Positions 21,661 through 33,847 of a DNA stretch of 64,000 bases are shown piece by piece (position 1 is the first letter of the stretch; the number at the start of each line of letters is the position of its first letter). The notes below the pieces were generated by a model. It had not been told where the DNA came from. It saw only the letters and a list, made by a program, of their open reading frames with translations, and searched no databases. Source of the stretch: Adenanthera pavonina (lineage: Eukaryota > Streptophyta > Magnoliopsida > Fabales > Fabaceae); the NCBI GenBank assembly GCA_026686845.1, contig JAIVEN010000009.1:40759001-40823000 (forward strand). The letters are read 5' to 3'. Position numbers and translations under genes: made by a program.

Positions 21661-23833
21661 ACTGTAAGGCCTATATCCGTTTGGTGCTTCAAATTAATTC
21701 TGTCTCGCTATGCATCATGTAATTTCGTGGAACATTACGATTCTGTCCTCAAATTAATTAATTTTTATGCTTCATATTATCCATTTACGCGTTTTCTAAA
21801 CATTTGAGAAGAAATTGAATTCAAGGACACATAGTAACGATTGATGACCATAGGATCATTTATTCACATCCATATCTACCACACACTTAACCATTCTAAT
21901 ACACATTTAATTTGGGTCTAATCAACCCACACTTCTCTTAATCTATTTATATATCTATAAAACCTGTAGAAAATCATTTGGCTTGAGAATCATAATTGAC
22001 TTGTCTTGGGTTTCGTACATAGTTCAGGAAACAATATCAGTTTCTTCTACTACTGGACATCGGTCACTTAATATTTTTTTGACCAAAATCGGTCACTTAA
22101 TTGAGATTAATTGTCTTTACATAATTTTACTTTGTCGAATTTCAATATCTCAAGCGGATGAATATTTCTGGTCATGATAAATTAAAAAATTAAAGATGAA
22201 TGTAATACTAGAAAACGTGTGAACTTAATTTCCATACTACTGGTTTGTTGGAGGAAAAAATAAATAAATCTACAGAACAATGTAGTATCTTCTTTCAAGC
22301 CCCTTTTTTAAATATATTTTCCTGAACACAGAATTCAACTCCAAATCTTAAAGATCTAGTCTTAAAAAAATATGAATGATGTCCATTTAATTATTTAATA
22401 ATATATCATTTGATAATAAACGATCTGCTGTTTTGATTTTATTGATTGTTATTTGTTGTTTTTATTTTACCAGCCTGAAAATCTAAATGTAAATGTTATA
22501 TATTGTTATTCTCTTAAAACGATGTCTGTTTAATCTAAATTTATTCAGCTGTGCGATTCATACACATTAAGATAGACACAATGTTCGGCTTCATCTGATA
22601 TGGGAAATTTACTATCGTGTCTATATTTGTTTAGTTACAGAAATTGTTTGGTTGAAAAGGTTCCTAGCTAAACCTTGATTATTCTTGTTAATTATACCCT
22701 TAAGTCCTAAATATAGGATTCTTTATAATATATAAGAAAATATTTATTATACATTTCTAAAAAATACTTCTATTTATATCTCAAATATAGAGAGAAAGAG
22801 ATTAAATAGAAGTAGTTATTGAAAAATATTATAATTTTTTGATAAATCAAAATAATTAAATAACTTTAACTCCTCTTTTTAATTCTCACAATTTTAAAAA
22901 AAGTTCTATGTTAAGAATCGGGGGAAGTAATTATTATTAATAATAGTTTATATAGTTTTTTTTTTTAACTATGAAGACAAAATAGCAAACATTTTCTTGG
23001 AATTTTGGGAAAATTGAGTTGCGCACTTGGCTCGAAAAAGACAGAAAGTTATGAATGGAAACTTTACGAAATAAAGTAATTAATTGTTTGTGGGTAGTCG
23101 AATAAAACAAAATAGGAGATTTGTTGAAAGTTCCCGTAGCATTGACCCTGTCTATACTGTAAAAAAATGTTTATATCCCTACCGACAATGTGCTGGAATT
23201 TTCAACTTAAAATTTAGATAATTTTGTTCATATTTTAAAGTTGAGTCATTTTTCAACTTAATGTTTTTAACACGTTTACTCAAAGTACTTATTAAAAATA
23301 ATTACTGAAGTTTTAAGGGTAGGTTAGTAAGTTTGGATTGTTTTGATATAAATTTTAATTAATGAAAGGTATTGAAGTAGTTAAAAATAAAAGGAATTTT
23401 TTTTGGCCAACAAAATAAAAGGGAAGGAATTAAGATCTCTGAAATTGTAGTAAAATTGAAGAGAATTTAGTATATTTTACGTTATTTATAAATTTATAAG
23501 TGCCAGGTTGATTAATCATTTAATCCTGTCCAGAACTAGGATTCAAAGCTTTAAGGCGACTCATTTCCAATCAGATCACGTGAATTATAGCAAAAAATAA
23601 ATTAAATTCAGTTATGTGGCATATTTTAATAACAACGGTTGGGGATTAACTGATTAAGTACTGATCCTCCGTAAATTAGACTACTAAATTAAATTACGTG
23701 GCATAGTCTGAAATGTACACCAAACTCCCTCTTAATTATTCCAACGATTACATCACACTAAAGGGGAACAACGAAATAGATTTACAAAGCTCCTTTGCAA
23801 AGAATAACTAACCCTATATTTATTTATGGAAAT
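21661..23833. repeat. Array flank, diverged relative of 123-1100 and 43986-45010
   Basis: The same landmarks appear in order: 'ccatttacgcgttttctaaa', 'catttgagaa', 'acatccatatctacc', 'ggacatcggtcact', 'gcatgaaattt'-type runs and 'ttatttgttgtttttatttta'. The copy is older than the pair at 123 and 43986. Near 22680-22930 an AT-rich stretch may hold a MITE. From 23740 the sequence becomes the 3' flank of unit 6 and ends at a minus-strand LTR. Confidence 0.55.
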
Positions 23834-24945
23834 TGTAACACGCTTACTCTTGACACTTTCAAACTTGACCAAATCTGACAAAATTCAACTAAACACAATA
23901 CAAACATCTCAAAACAACTTCCCAAAACCTTAGAACAGCATAAACGAATCCAAAAACGCAAGAAAATGAGCTGGGGCCGCGACTGCTATAGTACCGTCGC
24001 AGCTCCGTCCTCCCCTATTTTACATACTCTTCTGTCTCCACTGGCGCCGCGGCCTGGACACTGCAGCTACGACGCCCCATGCTGGTTTCCACACCGGCAA
24101 AATTCAACACCTGGGACAAACTTCCGACATGCATAATTTTATACTCTGACTTTCGATTGACTCGATTCCAACTCCTACAGGTCAATCTAGTCTCAATCTA
24201 TCAATAGACACCACTTTTACCTCAATCCAACTCTGTATGGAGATTCTGGACCCTTGATACTGTTTTGACCACTTCTTGACCAAAACTCACCACTAACAAC
24301 CTCCAATTGCCACCTAAGGCAAATGGTCACTCAAAGACCATTCATACAAGTCCAAAACCCCCAAATTAACTTGTTTAAAGAAACCACTCCTCTGATATTT
24401 GACCCCTTGGAATCCCCAAATTGACAAATCAGGCTATAGGCCCTAAAACACACCAATCAGACCCAATTCCAACTTTCATCATACATACACATAACATATA
24501 TTTCCACATACATATCCATGCATATATCTATTTATAACAATCCTTATCAATTCCTTTAAGCTATCCATTACAAACATCCTACCCTACTAGGCACAAGTTA
24601 CATATCCAACCACACAATAATTACATAGAACTAGTATTCCCACGTTCGATGCTACTCCCGCATCTTCTCCAAACTAGTGCCCAGAACCATCACCTAAAAG
24701 GTTAGTCATGGGAGAGAGGTGTGAGACAAAGCCTTAGTAACCAGGAACAACCACAGACAATATATATATATATATACATACTGACCCACACAATCGTGTA
24801 ATGATAATGCTAATGAATGTCATGCATGTTCTCCCTCATACACAGCTAGAACCATGAGCTGTCGTCATCACAAGGCATTACAATAGATGATTCCCTTCCA
24901 ACAGCAAGTGAAGACTGATTCTAGGACATCACCAAGCTCACCTTA

Positions 24946-27235
24946 TATAACACCCCTCATGATATTTTTCTTGGCATTGTGTTCAGGACTGGAGGAAACT
25001 GGACGAAGGAGGGCTCAAGTGGAGTTTGGAAGAGATCCATACCACAGCGAGAAGTAGGGCCGCCATGGTGAAAACTATTCTAGTGGCGTTGTTTCCGTTT
25101 AAACTAGTGGAGTCGCGGCGAGATGTCTGGAGCCGTGGTGAGGATCAAGAATTTCATTTAAATCCAGTTCGTTTCAGACGAACGAAAAGGAAAGAAATGA
25201 AGGGAGTGATGGAGGAAACCAAGGGAGCTCTGCTAGGGTTTGTGATTTCCAGTATTTGTGAGTGATTTTCAGACATCAAGAGTTTAGAGTCAAGTTGGTA
25301 AGTGTTCTTTACTCCTCCCTCTCCATTTTCTTCGGTTAGAATTTGGGATTTTCAGTTGTAAGGTTGGATCTTCGGTTCTTGCTGAAATCCACTAATTGAA
25401 ATGGATGAAATGGGGTTAGGGAAGTGTTTTTTGCTATTCTTGTTGTTTGGATGTGAGTTTTGAAGGGATTATATGTGTTTAGAGCTTAACCCTAGGTTGT
25501 TCTTGGCGAGGGCTCTTGGGAATCCAAAGTGTATATGTTTGAGATGTGTTTGAATGTTCCCTAAGAGCTTATTGATGTATGAAAAGGGGTGTTGGAACCT
25601 TGGGTTAGGCTAAAGTAGTAGAATTGTGGAATTTAGATATATGATATATGTGGTTAATTGAGGTATTGTATTATTATGAAGGTTGTTGGTTAATCGAGAG
25701 AGGTTCAAGCAGGTTGGATAGCTCAAGAAAGCTCGTGGAACTAGTGTGAGCATGGTATTGATAACCTGACGTAACCAGGTGTTTGTTTATGTTGTATTAT
25801 CGATATTATATGATAGTACATATAGTTGTGTGTATATATACGCATGTTTCTTTCATATCATGATATTGATGTGTTTGTATGTATTGTTTTTATATATATC
25901 GTGGTATGCACACAATTAGATGATGATTATGATTGTGATGATGAGATTGATATGATATGACATGATGCATACATGACATTATGATGATGATGATATGATG
26001 ATACATGAGCATCACCACATGACATTGTGAGACAGTGACATACGGCGAATAGGTGGTGATGATATAATGACGATATGATGTATGATGATATATATATGTT
26101 ATGAGGATAAGGATGGATTATATATGTTAGGGAGAATAAGGATGTATGATATATTTGTTAGGGAGGATAAGGATGGGGTCCCTACGAGGGCAACATGCAT
26201 TTCATTCATTTCATATTACATTCATGAGTTGCATGAGATATATGTATACATATGTGTGTGTGTGTGTGTGATTACTCTCAGTTACTGAGACATTGTCTCA
26301 CACCCCTCTCCCATGAACTAACCTTTCAGGTGACAGTTTTGGCACTAGTCCTGAGAAGCCGAAGGAGTAGAAGTGGACATGGGAATACTAGGTCTATGTA
26401 GTTTATGTGTATTTTGGATAATGTATCTTATGCCAAGTAGGATAGAATGATTTGTAATGGATGTATGATGTTGTTGAGGATGGTTATGAATGTATGTATG
26501 ACTATGTATGTTGCATGTATGGTTGCATGGTTTTAGAGGTTGAGATGTCTGTATGTTGGTGTTTGTGAGCCCAGAGTGGTTTTGGGCCTCGAGGGTGTGT
26601 TTTAGGGCGTGTAGCCCGTCTTGTCAAGTTGGAATTCTAGGGGGTCAAATCTCAAGGGAGTTAGTCCTTTGGGGGTAAAACCTCTTTGGATAAGTTGGTT
26701 TGGGGATTTTGAACCTGTATAATTAGTCTCTGAGTGATGAGTTGCCTTAGGTGGCAATTGGGGGTGGTTAGTGTTGAGTTTTAGTCAATAAGTGGCTAAA
26801 ATAGTGTTAGAGATCCAGAATCTCCATACGGAGTTGGATTAAGGTGAAAGAGGTGTCTATGGATAGATTGTGACTAGATTGACTTGTAGAAGTTGGAAAC
26901 AAGTCAATCGGAGGTTGGAGCATAAAGTTATACGTGTCAGAAATTCGCCCTAGAGTATGGAAGTTGCTGATATGGAATATCAATATGGGGCACCACGGCT
27001 CCAGGGTCCAGGCTGCAGCACCAGTGAAGCCAGAAGCGATGGAGAAACAGGGGAGGCCCCACGGCTCCAGGGTAGTACTGTAGCAGTTGCGGCCCTAGCC
27101 CAGTTTGTGATTTTTTAGGGTTCGTTTCCGCTGTTCTGAAGCTTCGAAAAGTTGTTTTGAGTTGTCGTGGTTATGTTTAGTTAGATTTTGATGTTTTTGG
27201 TCAAGTCAGGAGGTGTCAGGAGGTAAGGTGTTACA
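24946..27235 (+). repeat. 5' LTR of gypsy element 1
   Basis: It is 2290 bp and ends GTAAGGTGTTACA directly before the primer site. It is of the short LTR subfamily ('ggggtccctacgaggg' near 26176). It carries (TG)9 at about 26253-26270. From 26219 to 26711 it is base-for-base identical to the 3' LTR, while both sides of this tract differ at roughly one base in ten. Confidence 0.9.
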
Positions 27236-27238
27236 TTT

Positions 27239-27250
27239 TGGTATCAGAGC
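27239..27250 (+). other. Primer binding site, initiator-Met tRNA type
   Basis: TGGTATCAGAGC starts three bases after the LTR end. It is complementary to the 3' end of plant initiator methionine tRNA, the usual primer of Ty3/gypsy and many copia elements. The same site is present in element 2. Confidence 0.9.
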
Positions 27251-27380
27251 AATGATTTTGGACTATTGTTTCTGCTTGAAGCACTATTTGGCACAATTTT
27301 AAATACATAGATTATATTCCCACAGTAATGCTAGTCCAGAACCATATAATTGAATGTGTTGTTATTTGTGTGTAGGAAGA

Positions 27381-28563
27381 ATGTCTCGAAGAGGAAGACA
27401 GTGTAACAGTGATCTCATGAGGCAGATGCATGAAAATGTTGGCTGGCCTCAATAATTAGGTGAATACTCAAGGGGAGATGTTGAATAGGTTGCAAGAGCG
27501 AATGGATAGGTAAGAACAGGATGAAGTAAATGAAGAGGCCGATATGTTTGTGGATCTAAATGCAGGAGAGGATGAAATTGTAGTGGAGCCTAAGAGAGCC
27601 CCAAGAGTTGGAAGAAGGGGTATCTCTTCACAGTTAAATGACTTTCAGAAGTTTAATCCTCCGGCTTTCGAAGGTAACATGGATGTTTCTCAGACTGAGG
27701 ATTGGATAGAACAGTTGGAGAACATCTTTAGTGTGATCGATTATACCTCAGAGCAAAGGGTGCAATTGGCGACATTCAAGCTTGAGAAGAAGGCTAAACG
27801 TTAGTGGAGGAGTGTTCTCCCGAGTGTTGAAGCGATGAATCCTCCTATGAATTGGGGACAGTTTGAGGAACAATTTTTCACACACTACGTCCCTCCAGCC
27901 TTAATGATGCAAAAAGAGGCCGAGTTCCTAACTTTTCAAAAGGGAATCTGCTAGCAAATGACTACATTGATTAGTTTTTGGACTTGGTGAAATATTTCAC
28001 TTATCTGAATAATTATCCTGATAATAGGTGGATGGCTCAGAGGTTGTTTGAGGGAGCCCATCTAGAGATAAAGGAGCGGCTATCTGTAGTAGAGTTTGTG
28101 TCCTTTGAGGACTTGTATGCGAAGATTCATACCCTACATAGACGGATGAAGGAGGCTAAGGAGCATAGGAAGAATTTCATGATTCAGGCCTTTTCTTGCC
28201 TAAGACCTATAGGAGGAATCAGTAAAGGAAGTGGTTTAGGTAGTGGTAGTAGTGATGGCGGTACTGGTTCTAGTAAAGGAAGAGATCGACATAATAGAGG
28301 TCACCATGGTAGAGGTAGAGGCAGGTTTGGTCGGGATCAGCCCAACAGAGGTAGGTACGACAGAGAACCCATTTATCGAGGTGGTTTTTGAACAGGGGAG
28401 TTCCAGTCAAAGCAAGTATGTAGGAAGGGACTCTATTCCATCTCAGTATGGGACAGATAGTACATCAAATCCGTGCACAAAATGTGGGTTCGGTCATGAT
28501 GAACATCCGTTCTTGATTTGTTATAATTGTGGGAGACCGAGTCATATGTCACGGAATTATTAG
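27381..28563 (+). pseudogene. Gag of gypsy element 1, broken
   Basis: From ATG at 27381 the frame opens M-S-R-R-G-R and soon hits stops. Capsid-type blocks continue: F-N-P-P-A-F-E-G at about 27650, then E-D-W-I-E-Q-L-E-N-I-F, then F-L-D-L-V-K-Y-F-T-Y-L-N-N-Y near 27978, and R-L-F-E-G-A. A Gly/Arg-rich linker follows, then a zinc knuckle C-Y-N-C-G-R-P-S-H-M-S-R-N-Y at about 28519-28560. The last cysteine of the CCHC knuckle is replaced by tyrosine, followed by a stop. Gag normally builds the particle and binds element RNA. Stops near 27450, 27802, 27952 and 27973 and frame changes make it non-functional. Confidence 0.85.
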
Positions 28564-28581
28564 GAGCCACAACGTGATGAT

Positions 28582-28932
28582 GTGACAATGAGGCCCACGA
28601 TGCCCAGACGAGTCTTTGCCATCACTCAACAAGAAACGGATGCAGCACCTAATTTGATTAAAGGTAAACTTAAACTCAATGGTTACTCTATTCATAATTT
28701 GATTGACTCAGGTGCATCACATTCCTTCATTTCTTTTGATTGTGCTCGGAGATTGGGTATTGTGGCAATAGGGTTACCTTTTGAGTTGTCAGTGTCCACA
28801 CCCATAGGAGTTTCATTAAGAACTGCTCAAGCTTGTCTGAATTGTGTGGTTCATTTTGAACATCGAGGCATTACCCTGGATCTAATTTATTTGCTATTGC
28901 AAGAGATTGATATGATAATTGGGATGGATTAG
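28582..28932 (+). pseudogene. Aspartic protease segment of gypsy element 1
   Basis: This open stretch of 116 codons carries L-I-D-S-G-A-S-H-S-F-I-S (about 28699-28735), the D-S/T-G active-site motif of retroviral-type aspartic proteases. Downstream, I-I-G-M-D is followed by a stop where active elements read I-I-G-M-D-W-L. The active site is intact here, unlike in element 2. The stop after it separates it from RT. Confidence 0.85.
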
Positions 28933-29091
28933 TTAGAGGCGAACAATGCTATTCTCGACTGTGCTCGGAAGACTGTGTCTTTGCTGATGAATATCCCTAG
29001 TGTTGAAGGGGATGAGAATATTTGTTTGTCCTTTGTCTAAGCTGACAAGAATCTGAGGAAAGGATGTCAAGGGTTTCTAGTTTTCTTCTTT

Positions 29092-29910
29092 GTGAATGCG
29101 GATATGGAAGGAAGTATAGAAAGATACCTGGTTGTGAATGAATTTCCTGATGTGTTTCCAGAGGAGATTATCGGTTTGCCACCACTACGAGAACTAGAGT
29201 TTTTCATTGATTTGATGCCTGGGACAAGTCCTATTTCGAAGGTTCCATATCAAATGGCACCGTCTGAATTGAAAGAGCTCATAAAGCAGATTGAGGAATT
29301 GTTAAAAAGGGGTTTTATTTGTCCTAGTTTCTCGCCTTGGGGAGCTCCAGTGTTGTTTGTCAAGAAGAAGGATGGTAGCCTCAGATTGTGTATTGATTAT
29401 AGGCAACTGAACCAAGTGATGATCAAGAATAAATATCCTTTACCTAGGATTAAGGACTTAATTGATCAGCTGGTAGGTGCCTTCATATTTTCTAAAATCG
29501 ATTTGAGGTCAAGATACCATCAATTACGAGTGCGTGTTGAAGATGTTCCTAAAACGGCATTTCGAGCTCTATATGGTCATTATCAGTTTCTTGTGATGCC
29601 ATTTGGGTTGACCAATGCCCCGACAATCTTCATGGATTATATGAACAGGGTGTTTCAGTCGTAATTGGATAAATTTGTGGTGGTTTTTATCGATGACATT
29701 TTGATCTACTCCAAAAATAAGGAAGAGCATGCGCTCCATCTTTGGATTATGTTGCAAGTATTGTGAGAACACCATATGTATGCTAAGGTCAGTAAATGTG
29801 AGTTTTGGCTACAGGAAGTGAAATTTTTGGGTCATGTGAATTCTGCAGAAGGAGTGACAGTAGGCCCTAGTAAAGTTGAAGCGGTGTTGAATTAGGAGAG
29901 ACCGCGATCG
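29092..29910 (+). pseudogene. Reverse transcriptase of gypsy element 1
   Basis: Blocks in order are Y-Q-M-A-P-S-E-L-K-E-L, then S-P-W-G-A-P-V-L-F-V-K-K-K-D-G, L-C-I-D-Y-R-Q-L-N, N-K-Y-P-L-P-R, F-S-K-I-D-L-R and M-P-F-G-L-T-N-A-P. After a stop at 29662-29664 comes V-V-F-I-D-D-I-L-I-Y-S (about 29677-29712), with the catalytic F-I-D-D intact. The next part, through F-L-G-H-V near 29826, contains another stop at 29764. This is a near-complete gypsy RT with nonsense mutations. Confidence 0.9.
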
Positions 29911-30654
29911 GTGACTGAAATTCGAAGTTTTCTGGGATTGGCTAGATATTACCGAAAGTTCATTAAGGGATTCTCTCAGCTTGTTATGCCATTGACTGGA
30001 CTCATCCGTGAGGATCGATCTTTCATTTGGGATGACAAGTGTGAGAGAGCATTCCAAGAGCTGAAGGTTTATTTGACATCCACCCCAGTGCTCATTATCC
30101 CTAACCTGTCAAAGTCGTTCACTGTTTACATGGATGCCTCTAAGAAGGGTCTAGGGTGTGTTTAGATGCAGTAAGGCAGAGTTGTGGCATATGCTTCAAG
30201 GAAGTTAAGACCTTATGAGGAGAACTATCCTACTCATGACCTTAAGCTAGTGGCTGTAGTGTTTGCCTTGAAATTGTAGAGGCATTATCTCTGTGGCACT
30301 CAGTTAGAGGTGTTCAGTGATCACAAGAGTTTGAAGTATCTGTTTGGCCGGAAAGAGCTGAACATGAGGCAAAGGCATTGGGTTAAGTTCCTAGTGGACT
30401 ATGAGTTTGCTTTGAAGTATCATTCTGGGAAAGCCAACATTATGGCGGATACGTTGAGTAGAAAATCGGTCCATATGGCCACAATGATGATGAGGGAGCA
30501 ACAGTTGCTGGAAAGTCTGAGAGATATGAAGTTATCCATTAATGTCCATCTTGGAGTACTAGTAATGAGTTCCATCAGTGTATCATGCGATATATTGTGG
30601 ACCATTTGCTATGCTCAAATGGAAGATGACTATCTTTTGGGCATTCAAGCATAG
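29911..30654 (+). pseudogene. RNase H region of gypsy element 1
   Basis: F-L-G-L-A-R-Y-Y-R-K-F-I (29930s) is the RT connection. T-V-Y-M-D-A-S-K-K-G-L-G (about 30120-30155) holds the first RNase H aspartate. A stop follows at 30163, then A-Y-A-S-R-K-L-R, E-N-Y-P-T-H-D-L, a stop at 30277, and F-S-D-H-K-S-L-K-Y-L from 30313. Y-H-S-G-K-A-N-I-M-A-D-T-L-S-R closes the domain near 30460. RNase H normally removes the RNA template. The domain order is canonical. Confidence 0.88.
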
Positions 30655-30743
30655 ATTAAAATGACGAAGACCCAGGACTTTTATATTCGGAGGATGGTAT
30701 CATCCGGTACCGTGGTCAGATTTGTGTACTAAATGTTGTAGGG

Positions 30744-31484
30744 TTGCGAGAAATTATTTTGAAGGAAGCTCATAAGAGCAGGTATACTATTCACCCAGGT
30801 ACCATTAAGATGTACCAAGATTTGAAGCGTGGTTATTGGTGGCCAGGTATGAAAAAGGACATCGCAGAGTATGTGGCAAGATATCTGATTTGTCATAAGG
30901 TAAAGATTGAGCACCATTTGCCTGCTGGTACATTGCAATCTTCAGAGATCCCAGAGTGGAAATGGGATAGCATTTCCATGGATTTTGTGATGGGATTACC
31001 GAGGATCTCTTCAGGACACAATGGAATATGGGTCATTGTGGATAGGTTGATGAAGTCGGCCCATTTTCTTCCAATTCGGGAGACTATTTCAATGGAGAAG
31101 TTGGCTCAGTTGTATGTGAATGAGATTGTGAGGTTGCATGGGGTCTCAATGAATATTGTGTCAGATAGAGATCCTAGGTTTACATCCAGGTTTTGGAAAT
31201 CTCTTTAGAAGGCCATAGGTACGAAATTGAGTTTCACTACTACTTATCACCCTCAATCTGATGGGCAGACTGAAAGGATTATTCAGACTCTAGAGGACAT
31301 GCTGCGGGCAGGTGTTCAAGAGAACATAGGCAATTGGGACAGTTACTGCCATTGGTTGAATTTTCCTATAACAACAGTTTCCACTCGAGTTTTCAAATGG
31401 CTCTGTATGAAGCGTTATATGGTAGAAAGTACATGTCACCGTTTTATTGGGTCCAACTCGGTGAAAGGAGTCTTTTGGGCCTAG
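30744..31484 (+). pseudogene. Integrase core of gypsy element 1
   Basis: The zinc-binding region keeps its histidines: the first in E-A-H-K-S-R-Y, the second in H-P-G-T-I-K-M. Y-W-W-P-G-M-K-K-D is present. In L-I-C-H-K-V-K the second cysteine position is altered. The catalytic core shows S-M-D-F-V-M-G-L-P (first Asp), I-V-S-D-R-D-P-R-F (second Asp) and Q-T-L-E-D-M-L (Glu) after a stop at 31206-31208. The tail diverges into another frame near 31400. It is inactive through stops and shifts. Confidence 0.88.
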
Positions 31485-31585
31485 ATATTGTGGACCAAAC
31501 CTCTCGATAAATAGAGAGTATTCATCAGAAGCTTCTTACCACTCAAAGTCGGCAAAAGAGTTATGGGAATAGGAGGAGGAGACCA

Positions 31586-32016
31586 TTGGAGTTTGATGTT
31601 GGAAATCATGTGTTTTTGAAGATCACTCCTACTACTGGTGTTGAAAGATCGATTCGAGCCAAGAAGCTCACTTCGAGGTATATGGGTCCATATCAAATTT
31701 TGGAACAAATTGGGCCAGTAGCGTATCGAGTGGTGCTACCACATAATCTTGTTGGATTGCATGATGTTTTCCACGTGTCTCAACTTAAGAAATATCATCC
31801 AGATCCGTCTCATATCATTGATGATGAGGCAGTGCAAGTGTGAGAGGATCTAACTTTTGAGGTCATGCCGTTATAGATTCTTGATGTTAAAGAGAAACAG
31901 TTGAGGAATAAGACCATTAAGTTGATAAAGGTCCTATGGAGCAGCTTGACGTCAAATGATGTCATGTGGGAGATAGAAGAATCTATGTGGATGAAGTATC
32001 CCAAGATTTTTACTTG
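31586..32016 (+). pseudogene. Integrase C-terminus and chromodomain-like segment of gypsy element 1
   Basis: The segment R-Y-M-G-P-Y-Q-I-L-E-Q-I-G-P-V-A-Y, then H-D-V-F-H-V-S-Q-L-K-K-Y, is the GPF/Y-type module of chromovirus integrases. After a stop at 31841 comes R-N-K-T-I-K-L-I-K-V-L-W and a V-M-W-E-I-E-E motif ending K-Y-P-K-I-F. This fits the chromodomain tail of Tekay/Del elements, which is thought to steer insertion to particular chromatin. It is the main basis for the clade call. Confidence 0.75.
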
Positions 32017-32050
32017 AGGTAAGAGTTGAAAGTTTGAGGATAAAATTTTT

Positions 32051-32065
32051 ATAAGGAGGGAAGAG
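32051..32065 (+). other. Polypurine tract of gypsy element 1
   Basis: An AAGGAGGGAAGAG purine run lies immediately before the 3' LTR. It is the expected plus-strand priming site. Confidence 0.8.
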
Positions 32066-33847
32066 TTTAACACCCCTCATGATATCTTTCTTGGCATTGT
32101 GTTCAGGACCGGAGGAAACAGGATGGAAGAGGGCTCAAGTGTATATTTTTTAGTAGTGTTTGAATGGTCCCTAAGAGGTTATTGATGTATGAAAAGGGGT
32201 ATTGGAACCTTGGGTTAGGCTAAAGTAGTGGAATTATGGAATTTGGATATATGGTATATGTGGTTAATTGAGGTATTGTATTATTATGAAGGTTGTTGGT
32301 TAATCAAGAGGGGTTCAAGCGGGTTGGACAGTTCAAGAAAGCTCGTGGAACTGGTGTGAGCGTGGTATTGACAACCTGAGGTAACCAGATATTTGTTTAT
32401 GTTGTATTATCGATATTATATGATAGTGTGTATAGTTGTATATGTATATACGCATGTTTCTTTCATACCACGATATTGATATGTTTGTGTGCATTATTTT
32501 TATATATAGCATGGTATGCACATAGTTAGATGATAATTATGATTGTGATGATGATATATGTGATGATGACATTGATATGATATGACATGATGCATACATT
32601 ACATTATGATGATTATGATAATAATGATATAATGATACATGAGTATCATCACATGACATTGTGAGACAGTGACATATGGCAGATGGGGTGGTGATGATGT
32701 GATGACGATATGATGTATAATGATATATATACGTTAGGGAAGATAAGGATGAATTATATATGTTAGGGAGAATAAGGATAGATGATATTTGTTAGGGAGG
32801 ATAAGAATAGGGTCCCTGCGAGGGCAACATGCATTTCATTCATTTCATATTGCATTCATGAGTTGCATGAGATATATGTATACATATGTGTGTGTGTGTG
32901 TGTGATTACTCTCAGTTACTGAGACATTGTCTCACACCCCTCTCCCATGAACTAACCTTTCAGGTGACAGTTTTGGCACTAGTCCTGAGAAGCCGAAGGA
33001 GTAGAAGTGGACATGGGAATACTAGGTCTATGTAGTTTATGTGTATTTTGGATAATGTATCTTATGCCAAGTAGGATAGAATGATTTGTAATGGATGTAT
33101 GATGTTGTTGAGGATGGTTATGAATGTATGTATGACTATGTATGTTGCATGTATGGTTGCATGGTTTTAGAGGTTGAGATGTCTGTATGTTGGTGTTTGT
33201 GAGCCCAGAGTGGTTTTGGGCCTCGAGGGTGTGTTTTAGGGCGTGTAGCCCGTCTTGTCAAGTTGGAATTCTAGGGGGTCAAATCTCAAGGGAGTTAGTC
33301 CTTTGGGGGTAAAACCTCTTTGGATAAGTTGGTTTGGGGATTTTGGACCTATATAATTGGTCTATGGGTGACGAGTTGCCTTTGGTGGCAATTGAGGGTG
33401 GTTCATGTTGAGTTTTGGTCAATAATAGGGCCAAAACAATGTCAGAGATCCAGAATCTCCATACGGAGTTGGATTAAGGCGAAAGAGGTGTCTATGGATA
33501 GATTGTGACTAGATTGACTTGTAGAAGTTGGAATCAAGTCAATCAGAGGTTGGAGCATAAAGTTATACGTGTCAGAAATTTGCCTTAGAGTATGAAAGTT
33601 GCTGATATGGAATATCAGCATGGGGCACCATGGCTCTAGTGAAGACAGATGCGATGGAGAAACAGGGGAGGCCGGAGCCATAGCAGTACTATAGTGGCTG
33701 CGGCCCCAGCCCAGTTTATGTTGTTTTTAGGGTTCATTTCTGCTGTTTTGAAGCTTCGAAGAGTTGTTTTGAGTTGTTGTGGTTGTGTTTACTTAGATTT
33801 TGATGTTTTAGGTCTAGTCTGGAGGTGTCAGGAGGTAGAGTGTTACA
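32066..33847 (+). repeat. 3' LTR of gypsy element 1, with a 510 bp deletion
   Basis: It is 1782 bp against 2290 bp for the 5' LTR. The missing part corresponds to 25022-25531 of the 5' LTR. The joint is at AAGTG near 32140, and AAGTG is present at both ends of the lost segment (25017-25021 and 25527-25531). 32853-33345 is identical to 26219-26711. It ends GTAGAGTGTTACA. Confidence 0.9.

Larger units (their letters stand above)
24946..33847 (+). mobile_element. Gypsy element 1, full length, Tekay/Del-like chromovirus, inactive
   Basis: This 8902 bp element is flanked by a perfect CCTTA duplication (24941-24945, 33848-33852). Its parts are the 5' LTR 24946-27235, the primer site, gag, protease, RT, RNase H, integrase, a chromodomain-like C-terminus, a polypurine tract and the 3' LTR 32066-33847. 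The LTR start TG is mutated (TA at the 5' end, TT at the 3' end). Long LTRs, the Met-tRNA primer site and the chromodomain fit the Tekay/Del clade. Many stops and frameshifts split the polyprotein, so it cannot move by itself. Confidence 0.9.
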
